64,000 bases of DNA from Papaver somniferum (taxonomy: Eukaryota; Streptophyta; Magnoliopsida; Ranunculales; Papaveraceae), in the NCBI RefSeq assembly GCF_003573695.1, contig NC_039362.1:115547120-115611119 (forward strand). Direction: 5' to 3'. Below are positions 30,885 through 42,339 of the stretch, piece after piece. The first letter of the stretch is position 1, and every line of letters begins with the position of its first letter. The notes under the pieces were generated by a model. That model did not search any database. It had not been told where the DNA came from and saw only the letters and a list, made by a program, of their open reading frames with translations. The position numbers and the translations under genes were made by a program.

Positions 30885-32749
30885 TGGTAGGCTTGGGAAT
30901 GTGTGTAAAATAAGAGAATAAGAAGCCTACATGTTATAACCGCAAGTGCACGGTGTCGTGATGTAGTGTGTGCAAGTGCGAGTCGATCCACAAAGACTTG
31001 TGTGTGTAAGTTGAAGTTTCCTAAACTATTCTAAACTAAGCAGTGACAGTAAACAAGAATGTGAACTTCAGTGGCAGTGAGCCAAAGGCAGTGATAAAGA
31101 AACAAAGGCGGTGAGCCAAAGAACACAGAGTGTAAACACTAAGAATGAAGGTACTATGGCAGTGAATCCACCACTAAATTATACTAGTTATTCTACTAGT
31201 GATCCTAACCTTGTCCTTATAGTTGATAACAGGGGAGATGCAAGTCTTCTGTGTATCTAAGGTAACTCCTATATGAATAAATCAATCACAACAGCTAAGG
31301 TATCTTCTCCAAAGCATCAACTGTCTGTTTAAGGCACAGCTGATCAAAGGGTCAAGATGTGTAATGAATCATGAGCTGCAGTTCTACAACACTGGAGTGT
31401 TCTAACTACAATGGATGCATGACATTCACTGTGAAAGGCTAGTGTTGAAGCCCTAATACTGAGTTTCAATTTAAACAGTTAAGCACAACAAGATTAATGC
31501 CATTAGCATGAATAATAAGTAACAAACTAGAGCTTCATCTAAACCCTAGCAGATGGAATTAAAACATCATGAACATAATTGACAGTGCAAAACAATTGAA
31601 AATAACACAGTTGAGGAACTGGCTAGTCCAGTCCTCTTGGGTGAAGCTCTGGCTAGCCCAGGCATACCCTCTACACAACACCCACAACCCATATTTATAG
31701 TTACAAGTACTTTCCTCAAAATACCTAATTTACAAAATTAGGGTTTTGTGTTCTTCCCCAAATTCAACAGTAAACTAGGGTTTCGAATTTACCTAATTAG
31801 ATGGGACAATTGCTCTTCGACCCATGTTTCGTCTGCCTCTCCTGGTCCATCTTCATGCCCTAGCTTTTATCTCTTCCATCATTGATATCTTCCAACCAAT
31901 TTCTTCAACTCACACGTCACTGATGAGATGTGACGTTGCTGAAATTAGTTGACATATATCATGGATAGTTGGTGGTAAAGATGGGTTGCGTTTGTAAGAT
32001 GATTTGGTGGCGACAGGGAGTGGTGGTGATGATGGAGCTCTCTGCAGAGAGAAATTGAAGAGGAGAGGGAGAGAAGAAGGAGAAGAAGTCGATGGGAATT
32101 AGGGATTAGGTTCTGTTTTGGGTGAAATAGGTTTAGGTGCTATGGTGTTGGGCGGAGCAGCAGGGTTTGATGAACAGCGAGGATGGGTGTTGGATTATCA
32201 CATCTGGATTGAATCGAACGGCACGAGGGAAACAGGCGTGGAGCGACCGTTGGATGTGTGATACATCAAAACTGACGGCTCAGATTAGAGTTAGGTGTTG
32301 TAGTGTGAGTCCGACGTATCGAAATCTGATGCACATCGATGAAGCGACCGTTGGATGCATCTGTGGATCCAATCTGACGGCTACATGAGAATGGGCTTTG
32401 GGTTTGAGATTTGGCTTGGGAGATAAGTTGGGCTTGGGATAATTCTGAGCCCATTTCTTCTTTAAGAACAATTCTTCCTTGTTAAGCCCATTGCTAGCCT
32501 TTGAGTCTTTCATACCACAATCTGCGCTATCTTTCTGCCGGATTCTTTGTCGTTCCTTTGCTCTTTTCGCTCCGTGAGTTAACCAGGCTTTATTTAGTAC
32601 CTAAAAAGGCAAAATTAAATAAGAAAAGTATTTATTCTTGAAAACAACGAAAACACAGAATATGGGATAAAATGGAGCGTTAATGCACAAAAGATGAGTT
32701 AAATGCCAATAAAAAGGGTGTAAATATATACAATATTTGGCACTCATCA
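30885..32749 (-). repeat. 3-prime LTR of the non-autonomous element
   Basis: The minus strand runs from TGATGAGTGCCAAATATTG at 32,749 to ...CAAGCCTACCA at 30,885. A TATA-like CTATAAATA lies at about 31,692-31,700. U3 contains pairs of GCGACCGTTGGATG and CTGACGGCT motifs. Confidence 0.9.
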
Positions 32750-32764
32750 AATACCCCCAAACCT
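32750..32764 (-). promoter_or_regulatory. Polypurine tract of the non-autonomous element
   Basis: The minus strand reads AGGTTTGGGGGTATT directly before the 3-prime LTR start TGATGAGTG. Confidence 0.85.
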
Positions 32765-34195
32765 GAATTTTACTTGTCCTCAAGTAAAGAAAAACTAAGG
32801 AAATCCTACCTATACCACTGTCGCTGGTCTCTCGATTGCCTTTAGCGAATGCAATAAGCCTTTTAAACCACTAAGTGTCCCTAGTGGACGAGTTGAAGTC
32901 TCGTGAAGGTTTGCTTAGAACGTACCTACAAAGTTCTAGGACAAATATAAGCTCAGATTCCATCAAATGTGACATGTGCAAGACAGTAGTAGCTCACAGC
33001 AAAATGGAGATGTCAATCTAGCTATCAAAGGCACAATCCTAGCACTGATAACAAATAAAGACATGTGATAAGAGTGTAAAGTGTATCTACACATGTGTAA
33101 AGAAAGATCGGATGTTATGACTACTAATCACCAAGAGATAGTTTCTCAGGCTAAGAACCGAGGTCGAAATCTAGCTAACTGTCCGGACTTTACGAGAATT
33201 GTGAATGAGTTGGAGGTATTTCACAATTACTCGCGTTGTACATCAATGGCATACACCCTTCCTTGTTTATAACACAAAAACACAAAAGATGACTCTTTAC
33301 ATGACTCTTATTTACATTGACTACTCTCTTTTATTTTTGGAACAAGAGATGATGGAATTGATAAATACTTGATTTTTTTATTTTTGATTTATTTTTGATT
33401 TTTTTCTGAAATTTTTCTGAATATATACATCGTTTTTTTTTTGTTTTTTTTTTTTGAACATGGTAACACTTTTGATACACAAGCAAAAAGAAACAAAAAA
33501 TTACATGACACTTTGCAAGAGGTAGCCCTTTTTGATGCACCCAGTTAAATTCGATGGGTTGTCTTTCTTAATGTAACCTCCACCTTCTATCCCAACCAAC
33601 CAAAGAACAAGCTAGTCAAATTTCGTTCAGTATTCTAAAGTGATTGGAAATCGTGACTTCCGATAGAACACCTCAAGGATGGGGCTATACATGTATTGGT
33701 AGATCGTGCGTGTGCAAGTTTCTTATCACTATGTGAATTGTGCTAGAATCAGGGTGCCTAAATATCTAGACTAAGAATCCTAAAAATTACATACATTCAC
33801 AAGAGTCAACATTTCAAGGTAAATGAGCTACATTTTTACGTTGTTTTTTTTTTCGAATTTTTCGAATTTTTTAATTTTTAATTTTATTTTGATTTTTTGA
33901 TTTTTTTCTTTTTTTTTTCAAAAAGAAAGAGTTCTATTTTTCGATTATAGCATGTTATCAAAGTATCTACTTTTCACTCCCAAACCTAAACTAAACATTT
34001 TCCTCAATGTTTCAAAAGATAAACATGATTATAACACATACCATGAGAACGATGCTAAGTGTAGAAAAAGGAAAGAGATTACCGGATATTGGCGAAATCA
34101 AGTTTTGAACTCCATTATTCAAGGCAAAACCCAACAGTAACTCAACTGGATTCACATTGGGTTAGCACAATATATACAAGAAACATAAGATTCCA
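32765..34195 (-). other. 3-prime non-coding internal region
   Basis: No ORF with recognisable content. It includes T-rich low-complexity runs (33,365-33,460 and 33,840-33,925). The part 32,765-33,600 is clearly related to 52,442-53,195 and 54,652-55,490 of the neighbouring Athila element. Confidence 0.7.
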
Positions 34196-35956
34196 CTAAA
34201 CATTACCTACCAGATTATATACAAACAATTCACTATATACATACAGTCTAAAGAGTTGAGGATCAACCCAAAAGACAAAGTGTTGAAACATAGACAGTTT
34301 CAAACAACTATAGTTGGACTGAAATGCGAGTGAGAGTGAAAAACCGGATGAATCACCCCCAAACCTGTAATTTTCAGCAGGTTTATTTTTTAGCACAAAA
34401 TCTTTCGATTTTAGGGGTGCAGGATTCAAAAGGTCTAATTCAAAATGGACCTTTTGCGGGATGGGCAAAGAAATGTATTCCAATTGTGGCTCCTTAAAAG
34501 TATTGTATTTTGATGCAAAATAGTCCAAAAGGACTTGGGAGGCACACAGTTCCAATCCTAGGTTGGGAATTTTCAGAAAAGTTGGTTTAAAAGTTTTGTT
34601 ACAAACCAAATCTAGGTTGGGTGGAATAATCTCAATCTGTGATTTGGGTAAGAAAGTAGGTACTTCTAAATTTTTTTCATGGATAAGATCAATAGTACCA
34701 ACACATACTTTCCCTAAATCAGAAATGGGTAAATCATGCTCACATTCATCGAACAAAACATCAAGACCTAAATCGGTATCATAATTGTCCGAAGTACTCA
34801 AATCAACATCGGAAGAAATAACATTTTGTGACTTAGGCAAGGAATCAGACACATCAAATTTGTTTTCATGCATATTAACATTAGTGTCTACAGAAGATTC
34901 AACTATTCCTATGTCATGCTCATCTTCGAAGAAAAATTGTACAAGTACCATATCAATATCAAAATCATATGATTTGCTATAAGTATTAGAAGAAACAACA
35001 TTCATGAAGGTCGAGGGTGAGAAGCCATATGTTATTGAACCAAAAGGTTCCACAATATTTTCATGTTTTTCTAACATAACATCATTATCATCATAATCAT
35101 CATCATGGTAACATGCATATTGGTCCTCATTAACAGTGGTGGTGTCATTAGTCGATTCATGTTCCTCTAAATTAGGTTCATATTCAACATCATTTACATG
35201 AATGGGACTAGACACTTCATTAGGGACAACATACATTTCCTCATGAATTTCCTCCTTTTGTAGGTGAAGCAAAATCTGATCTAAATATGCCTGAATTCGT
35301 GATGTAGATCTAGCAAAGTTTTGCTCACTGAGTCTGAAAGCTTCTGTGGTGGGGTCTAAATTCATGGGAGTACAAAATTCTTCATGTTCAAATTGTGGTG
35401 AATGGTACATGTGTGCATGGTCATTAGGATTTATAAAAGATTGATCGCAACCCTCAAAGGATTGATTATGGTCCCAATGACTATCAGCCTCACAATTTGT
35501 GGGCATTTCATAATTTGGATTTTCATGGGATTCTCTAAATTGCCTATAATCATGCAAAATATAGCAATATTTATCCTGGTGGTCTAAACCACCACATAAG
35601 GTACATGCATAGATTTCAGGTCGTCTATGTGAACTAGATGCTACAGATTTCTCATGTGTTTGCATTTCTAAAGCAGTGATCCGAGCCTCTAACTGATTCA
35701 CAAGTGACAAATGTGTGAGTTGGGTATTGTCTAGATGTTCACTTTCACCCAATGGTGGATGATACATGTGTGAATAGTCATTAGGGTTTGCATATTGAGG
35801 TTCATGACCTACAGAAGGTCCATAATAATAATCCCTATAACTATTGACATCATGGTCTGTGGGAGGCTCATAAGGTGAATCTTGCCCGTAAGCTTCTCTA
35901 ATAGATTTATTCCCAGTGGCAAACCAAAATCCAGACATGTTATGATTATCAAACAA
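34196..35956 (-). CDS. 586-residue zinc-knuckle protein of the non-autonomous element
   Basis: ATG 35,956 (MFDNHNMSGFWFATGNK). A short leucine-heptad segment (residues 83-103) precedes a CX2CX4HX4C zinc knuckle (C118, C121, H126, C131; CTLCGGLDHQDKYC). The phrase PNDYSHMYHPP (about 58-68) recurs as PNDHAHMYHSP (about 177-187), an internal duplication. Residues about 200-450 are Asp/Glu-rich. The C-terminus is more hydrophobic and ends with DPQLFRLYVY (565-574) and a short tail, almost the same as the end of the ORF at 24,641. No capsid, protease or polymerase domain is present. Zinc knuckles of this kind bind nucleic acid, so a role in RNA packaging is possible (inference). The frame has no stop in 586 codons although the surroundings are AT-rich, which suggests selection or a very recent insertion. 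Confidence 0.7.
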   Translation of the reverse strand: MFDNHNMSGFWFATGNKSIREAYGQDSPYEPPTDHDVNSYRDYYYGPSVGHEPQYANPNDYSHMYHPPLGESEHLDNTQLTHLSLVNQLEARITALEMQTHEKSVASSSHRRPEIYACTLCGGLDHQDKYCYILHDYRQFRESHENPNYEMPTNCEADSHWDHNQSFEGCDQSFINPNDHAHMYHSPQFEHEEFCTPMNLDPTTEAFRLSEQNFARSTSRIQAYLDQILLHLQKEEIHEEMYVVPNEVSSPIHVNDVEYEPNLEEHESTNDTTTVNEDQYACYHDDDYDDNDVMLEKHENIVEPFGSITYGFSPSTFMNVVSSNTYSKSYDFDIDMVLVQFFFEDEHDIGIVESSVDTNVNMHENKFDVSDSLPKSQNVISSDVDLSTSDNYDTDLGLDVLFDECEHDLPISDLGKVCVGTIDLIHEKNLEVPTFLPKSQIEIIPPNLDLVCNKTFKPTFLKIPNLGLELCASQVLLDYFASKYNTFKEPQLEYISLPIPQKVHFELDLLNPAPLKSKDFVLKNKPAENYRFGGDSSGFSLSLAFQSNYSCLKLSMFQHFVFWVDPQLFRLYVYSELFVYNLVGNV

Positions 35957-37485
35957 TCACACAATTCAAAAAGAGAAATAAGGCCCACACTTTTCAGTTA
36001 TGGGTTTCAAAAATTTAGTTTTTAGGCTTTAAAGGTAAAGCCCAAATGGGAATTTTGGTTAAAATTGGGAAATTTTGGTTTTGTTGGGTTTTGAAAAGAA
36101 AATTTGGTTTTTCTTGGGATAAAATTTTGGTTTTTAAAGAGGGAGAAAAATTTTGGTTTTAATTGGGAGATAAAAAGAAAACTTTGGTTTTTAAAATTGG
36201 AAGAAAAACTTTGGTTTTAAAATTGGGAGCAAGCCCACATTGGTGGAGGAAGAATTTGGTTTTGAGTTGGGAGAAAATTTTGGTTTTGTTGTTAGGAGCA
36301 AGCCCACATTGGTGGGAGAATTGTGCAGCCCAAAAGGAAGTTTTGAACAGGCCCAACTGTTGGGTTGGAAGTTGGTTTGAAATTTTTTTAACTTTTGAAG
36401 CTTGAGCCAAGCCCAGCAGTTTGATTTTTTTATGAAGCCCAGCTGTTGGGTTTTGAAAATTTGAAATTTTTTAAAGATTGTCAAAGTTATAAGCCCAAAC
36501 AGAAATGTTTAAAAACAAACAGCCCACAAGTAATTGAGATTACAAGCCCTCAAGAAATTAAATTACAAACCCAACAGAAAATGGAAGCCCACAAGTTGGG
36601 TTCTCTTAATGGTTTTAGGCTTACGTATTTTTTAGAGGGAAGCCCAGTTGGGCTTTGGTCCCTTTGTGTTTGTTGCAAAAGCCCAGTTGGGCTTTGGATC
36701 TTCCTAAGCTTTTGTTGAAGCCCAGTTGGGCTTGGTTCAATCTTCACTCCAACTTGTGCAGCCCAGTTGGGCTTTGGTTCACAGCAGAAAGAGGCAAACA
36801 GCAGCAGCACCAGAGGCTGGCTGTAGCAAAAGTTCAGCAGGTAACAGTAACACAACAGCAGCAGTACCCGAGCAGACAGGCAGCAGCAGCAGTAGCAGAG
36901 AGCAACAGCAGCAACAAGCAACAGCAGAAGCACCAACTACAACAGCAGCACAAACTCAGCTTAGCACCTCAGCATCAACACAGCAGACAGGCAGCAGCAA
37001 CACCAACTACCTGACACTCATTGTGTGTGATCAGTACACAGAAAAGGCAGGGAAAAATGGAAAACTGCATAAAGCAGTGCAGTTTGCAGCTGTAGATGCA
37101 TGGTTTATGAGGCTACATGTGCTAGGCTACAGGTGCAATGACCAAAGCCACAGGGCAATGCTACAGATGCAGCAAGGCTGCAGAGCAAGGATGCAGGAAT
37201 GCAAGTTATGATGGCAGACACAGATGAAAATGCAAGATGAATGCAGAACTAAGTTACAGCTAAAATGCAGATGATGCAGGTATGCAGAAGCAGGAGATGC
37301 AGAACTACAGTTACATGCTAAAGTTACAGCTAAGTTACAGGTAAAGACAGTTACACTAATATAGCTACACTAAGTTACAGGTGGTACTAAGATATAGCAG
37401 CTAAAGTTACAGATAATCTACACTAAGTTACACTAAAACAGAAAATAGCAAAGTAAAAGGAACAACTTCACTACACAGCAGCAAG
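35957..37485 (-). other. Leader region with GT-rich and CAG-rich repeats
   Basis: From 36,040 to 36,330 AATTTTGGTTTT recurs and GGGAGCAAGCCCACATTGGT occurs twice. From 36,640 to 36,775 AGCCCAGTTGGGCTTTGG recurs several times. From 36,795 to 37,005 the plus strand is CAG/CAA-rich. Equivalent AGCCCAGTTGGGCTT and AATTTTGGTTTT sequences occur at 61,690-62,240 and 56,090-56,215. Open frames on both strands follow the repeats and are not taken as genes. Confidence 0.6.
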
Positions 37486-37503
37486 TCCCCGGCAGAGGCG
37501 CCA
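37486..37503 (-). promoter_or_regulatory. Primer-binding site, TGGCGCC type
   Basis: The minus strand reads TGGCGCCTCTGCCGGGGA six bases after the LTR end. Plant Athila elements use a TGGCGCC site of this kind (tRNA-Asp is the usual primer); the site at 62,553-62,570 differs by one base. Confidence 0.8.
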
Positions 37504-37509
37504 AAAACT

Positions 37510-39374
37510 TGGTAGGCTTGGGAATGTGTGTAAAATAAGAGAATAAGAAGCCTACATGTTATAACCGCAAGTGCACGGTGTCGTGATGTAGTGTGTGCAA
37601 GTGCGAGTCGATCCACAGAGACTTGTGTGTGTAAGTTGAAGTTTCCTAAACTATTCTAAACTAAACAGTGACAGTAAACAAGAATGTGAACTTCAGTGGC
37701 AGTGAGCCAAAGGCAGTGATAAAGAAACAAAGGCGGTGAGCCAAAGAACACAGAGTGTAAACACTAAGAATGAAGGTACTAGGGCAGTGAATCCACCACT
37801 AACTTATACTAGTTATTCTACCAGTGATCCTAACCTTGTCCTTATAGTTGATAACAGGGGAGATGCAAGTCTTCTGTGTATCTAAGGTAACTCCTATATG
37901 AATAAATCAATCACAACAGCTAAGGTATCTTCTCCAAAGCATCAACTGTCTGTTTAAGGCACAGCTGATCAAAGGGTCAAGATGTGTAATGAATCATGAG
38001 CTGCAGTTCTACAACACTGGAGTGTTCTAACTACAATGGATGCATGACATTCACTGTGAAAGTCTAGTGTTGAAGCCCTAAGACTGAGTTTCAATTTAAA
38101 CATTTAAGCACAACAAGATTAATGCCATTAGCATGAATAATAAGTAACAAACTAGAGCTTCATCTAAACCCTAGCAGATGGAATTAAAACATCATGAACA
38201 TAATTGACAGTACAAAAAAATTGAAAATAACACAGTTGAGGAACTGGCTAGTCCAGTCCTCTTGGGTGAAGCTCTGGCTAGCCCAGGCATACCCTCTACA
38301 CAACACCCACAACCCATATTTATAGTTACAAGTACTTTCCCCAAAATACCGAATTTACAAAATTAGGGTTTTGTGTTCTTCCCCAAATTCAACAGTAAAC
38401 TAGGGTTTCGAATTTACCTAATTAGATGGGACAATTGCTCTTCGACCCATGTTTCGTCTGCCTCTCCTGGTCCATCTCCATGCCCTAGCTTTTATCTCTT
38501 CCATCATTGATATCTTCCAACCAATTTCTTCAACTCACACGTCACTGATGAGATGTGACGTTGCTGAAATTAGTTGACATATATCATGGATAGTTGGTGG
38601 TAAAGATGGGTTGCGTTTGTAAGATGATTTGGTGGCGACAGGGAGTGGTGGTGATGATGGAGCTCTCTGCAGAGAGCAGTTGAAGAGGAGAGGGAGAGAA
38701 GAAGGAGAAGAAGTCGATGGGAATTAGGGATTAGGTTCTGTTTTGGGTGAAATAGGTTTAGGTGCTATGGTGTTAGGCGGAGCAGCAGGGTTTGATGAAC
38801 AGCGAGGATGGGTGTTGGATTATCACATCTGGATTGAATCGAACGGCACGAGGGAAACAGGCGTGGAGAGACCGTTGGATGTGTGATACATCAAAACTGA
38901 CGGCTCAGATTAGAGTTAGGTGTTGTAGTGTGAGTCCGACGTATCGAAATCTGATGCACATCGATGAAGCGACCGTTGGATGCATCTGTGGATCCAATCT
39001 GACGGCTACATGAGAGTGGGCTTTGGGTTTGAGATTTGGCTTGGGAGATAAGTTGGGCTTGGGATAATTCTGATCCCATTTCTTCTTTAAGAACAATTCT
39101 TCCTTGTTAAGCCCATTGCTAGCCTTTGAGTCTTCCATACCACAATCTGCGCTATCTTTCTGCCGGATTCTTTGTCGTTCCTTTGCTCTTTTCGCTCCCT
39201 GAGTTAACCAGGCTTTATTTAGTACCTAAAAAGGCAAAATTAAATAAGAAAAGTATTTATTCTTGAAAACAACGAAAACACATAATATGGGATAAAATGG
39301 AGCGTTAATGCACAAAAGATGAGTTAAATGCCAATAAAAAGGGTGCAAATATATACAATATTTGGCACTCATCA
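37510..39374 (-). repeat. 5-prime LTR of the non-autonomous element
   Basis: Same length and layout as 30,885-32,749, with the TATA-like box at about 38,317-38,325, which would start the genomic RNA of the element. Confidence 0.9.
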
Positions 39375-39379
39375 CCCCT
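39375..39379. repeat. Target-site duplication CCCCT, right
   Basis: Direct 5-bp copy of 30,880-30,884, adjoining the LTR end ...ACTCATCA. Confidence 0.85.
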
Positions 39380-39454
39380 CCCTCACACGGTACACACAAC
39401 GTTGTGTGTCTATCATTTTTGTATTTTTCTTACAACTGTACGGACCACATGTCA
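39380..39454. other. Right part of the palindromic MITE-like target and flank
   Basis: Contains CGGTACACACAACGTTGTGT, the inverted partner of 30,789-30,807, then unique DNA up to the hAT target duplication. Confidence 0.4.
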
Positions 39455-39462
39455 GGTAACTA
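39455..39462. repeat. hAT target-site duplication GGTAACTA, left
   Basis: Exact 8-bp direct copy of 42,153-42,160. Confidence 0.9.
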
Positions 39463-39747
39463 TAGGGGTGCACATACCCTATCCATACCCGCCAATCCTA
39501 CCCTACCCGCCAGTGTTGTAACCTTATCCTATCCTACCCATTATTTGGCGGGTAGGGTGACAGTTAGAGATTTTTTTACCCGCCGTTAAATGGGTAGGAT
39601 GACGGGTAAAGCACGAAATTACCCTACCCTACCCGCCTACCCGTCTAATACTGAAAAGACAAAGTAACCCTTGTATTGTTTTCTCCTCCATCCTATTTTT
39701 TTGTTATTTTAAAACATATTAGGGGTAAATGACAAAGTAACCCTTGA

Positions 39748-40044
39748 ATGGATTTTACTTTCTATCGAACCATTTCATCTATTTTTCATTCGAACCATTT
39801 CTCTCTTTTCATTCGAACCATTTCATCTCCTCGTCTCTGCAGTAGCGAAGTGAAGTCTGGGTTTCGATCTGAAGCTGAAGATGTAAGTGATTTCTGTGTT
39901 CGATTTGTGTATCGTTATGTGTTTGAATCTATTTTTTCTCATCTCAATCCACTTTCTTATCTCTGCAGAAGAGAATTTAGGGTTTCAGGCTGCAAGTGCA
40001 GTTTGAGGTTTTGGGGGTTTCGATCTGAAGATTTAAGTGTTTAA
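39748..40044 (+). other. Exon-like leader inside the hAT element
   Basis: An open stretch with a repeated CGAACCATTTC leader contains donor-like GAAGATGTAAGTG near 39,880 and acceptor-like CTCTGCAGAAG near 39,965. This resembles the 5-prime untranslated exons of an hAT transposase gene. I do not claim a protein. Confidence 0.3.
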
Positions 40045-41167
40045 AGCTTTTAATTTTTATTTTGATTTGGGTTTCGATTTGTTCTTTTGGATTAGGATTT
40101 CATTAAGGTGTTGATGTGATAATTAGATTTTATATTTTATATTAGTAACTGATTTTGAAATTTTTATGAAAAACCCTATACTACTGAAATAGAACGTGGG
40201 AATTAGGATTTCTCTGTATTCTTTTGCTTGGGTTTGTTTGCTTTGTTATATAAAACCCTCTTTGCTTCATCTATTTGATTATACTTGGTTTTCCATAATG
40301 TAAATGTTTTGAATTAGATTGCTATGTGGCTGCCCTGATTTATTGTGTATTAACTCTTTGCTTCATCTATTTGATTATGCATACATATATTTCTTAAGAG
40401 AAACGATGCTGGTGACCATTTTCCCTCACTTGCAATCTTCTTAGGCTTTGAACTGTTAAGTACCGTTATCAGGTTTGGTTCCCTCCCTTATAGACACATT
40501 TCTTGATCTGTATCTTTGATAATTTTAGATGAATTTTCGTGTCTTTGTTTCTAGTTGTCCGTTGTTTAACATGTATGATATATGATCAACTGTTGTTCAA
40601 GTAAATCAACTGACTTAAGTGTCGCTTATGGAACCTTTTGTCTTATAAAACAATTCTTAACATAGCTCAATAAATGAATTTAGAGAACAAAAAGTAGGTT
40701 TGTTCTATTACAGATTGTTTCAGGGAGCAGAGCTTATACCTTGTTACAAAATCTATACATCCCACATATGATGAGCATGATTAGACACTCATACCCCTTA
40801 AGAGTTCTTATTCTCATCCAGGGAGAGATGAGAGTCAAATTGATAATAGGAATTTTGTTTCATTTTTTTTTTGTGTGTTAAATTGATTGAAAAATCATAG
40901 GGTTTCAATCATAAATGGTGTATCTTGATTTCTATTCATATCAATTGTTACTCTCTTCTTAAATGTTTGCTTTCTTAATTGTTTGCTTTCTATTCATATC
41001 ACTTGTTCTTTGCCTTATAACCTCTATTTCTATTGGGAACCTTTTCTCTAGCTGCAGTATTCTTCTACAGTAGAAGTTCTACTTTGTTCTCAGGCTTAGT
41101 AACTGTTGCAGTAGCATTACTGGTTGCAGTATTCTTTACTGGTTGCAGAAGTGACTAGTGAGGAAGC

Positions 41168-41395
41168 ATGGTTGAGATTACAAAATTGATGTCAACGAGA
41201 CCTCCTATTCCCTCTCAAGATTCATATCAATCTGTGCAACAAAGGGTCAGTGTTGTTATATCTCCGCCACCTCCACCTCCACCATCTTCTCAAGGTTATA
41301 AGATAATGTCCTGCTTATTCAGCACTTGTAGATTTAGGATAACATTATTTCATGTTTGGGTTTCTGCCTTTTCTGAAATATACTGCCTTTTCTGA
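41168..41395 (+). other. Exon-like ORF with a polyproline run in the hAT interior
   Basis: ATG 41,168 opens MVEITKLMSTRPPIPSQDSY and a run of seven prolines (about residues 33-39), then sequence without recognisable features. A start of a transposase gene, possibly with a donor near 41,296, is conceivable. The gene has no continuation with hAT domains, so this is at most a first coding exon. Confidence 0.3.
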
Positions 41396-42152
41396 ATACA
41401 GTGCTCTGAGTTGCATGTTAGTTCTAAACCTATCAAAGGAGCAGTTTCTTCTTCTTATTTTTCTGTACTTTTTTTGAAGTATAGTTACTATCTCGAACTC
41501 ATAGAATTTAGCAATTTCCTAGCCTCTTATTTTGTCTTTCACACATTAACAGATACAGAACTTGTTGTGATATTACTTGATGTTGGTATTATGACTGAAC
41601 TTTGCATCAAATCATTCACTATTATGACTGAATCTAACAAGAGGTAACTTGTATGCAGATTTATTTGGTGATCTTAGTACTTATTTCCATCATCGTAGAT
41701 GATGATTGAAGAAGAAGGTCAATATGAAGAGCTTTTGGTGATGATACTGTTATATGAAGAACAAGGTCACGTGAGGAACATGGAATTGGGCTGGGATTCA
41801 TCGTCTATTTCAAAAAGAATACAACTCTTTTCTTGAGAATACTTTTGTTTGTACATTTTTTATGGTTATGCTTTTGTTTCTAAATTCATCGTTGGTCTAC
41901 TAGCACAACATGCACGGTCCCTTTTCTTGTTCAGAGTCTGAAATTCAGACTTCAGAAAGTCATGGAGAAGGGGGAAAAACGGTTATACCCGCCACCCTAC
42001 CCTACCCTACCCGCCAGAGAATGGGTTGGGTAGGATCTTACCCGTTTAATGGCGGGTAGGGTGGAGGGTAAAAATTTTCTTAACCGCCAGTAAACGGGTA
42101 GGGTGGCGGGTATAGGTCATATCCTACCCACCCTACCCGTTGTGCAGCCCTA

Positions 42153-42160
42153 GGTAACTA
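42153..42160. repeat. hAT target-site duplication GGTAACTA, right
   Basis: Exact 8-bp direct copy of 39,455-39,462. Confidence 0.9.
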
Positions 42161-42339
42161 GTGGGTTAGAAGTATACTAAGACTAATTTTGATTTTTTAG
42201 GTTGAGAAAGAGTGACAGGCACATGATCCAAACGTGTAAACATGTTAATGAACAGAGAATTGAGTTCCCTAGTTGAAAGCGTCGGCAGTCGGCACATCTC
42301 ATCTATTTAATTTAATAACAAAAATAAACGGTGATTTTT

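Larger units (their letters stand above)
30885..39374 (-). mobile_element. Complete non-autonomous Athila-like LTR element
   Basis: The two LTRs are each 1,865 bp (30,885-32,749 and 37,510-39,374), and the element is flanked by the same five bases, CCCCT, at 30,880-30,884 and 39,375-39,379. Primer site (37,486-37,503) and polypurine tract (32,750-32,764) sit exactly at the LTR inner edges. By eye the LTRs differ at about 23 positions with no indel, near 1.2 percent, so insertion is recent. The 4.76-kb interior has one long ORF and no capsid, protease, RT, RNase H or integrase. LTR ends and the polypurine-tract side match the element at 50,552 onward, which is a likely relative of its helper. 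Confidence 0.9.
39463..42152. mobile_element. hAT DNA transposon, apparently non-autonomous (2.7 kb)
   Basis: The left end starts TAGGGGTGCACA and the right end, inverted, TAGGGCTGCACA; an exact 8-bp target duplication GGTAACTA flanks them, as expected of hAT elements. Subterminal regions are packed with CCTACCCGCC/GGCGGGTAGG repeats (39,480-39,645 and 41,980-42,145), likely transposase sites. No BED finger, RNase H-like or hATC dimerisation motif is visible in the interior, so the transposase is lost or reduced to exon fragments. Confidence 0.9.

Noticed and set aside
36550..37211. Gln/Ser/Ala-rich ORFs on both strands
   Set aside because: Open frames across a CAG/CAA-rich leader region occur in several frames. 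They reflect repeats in the element leader.
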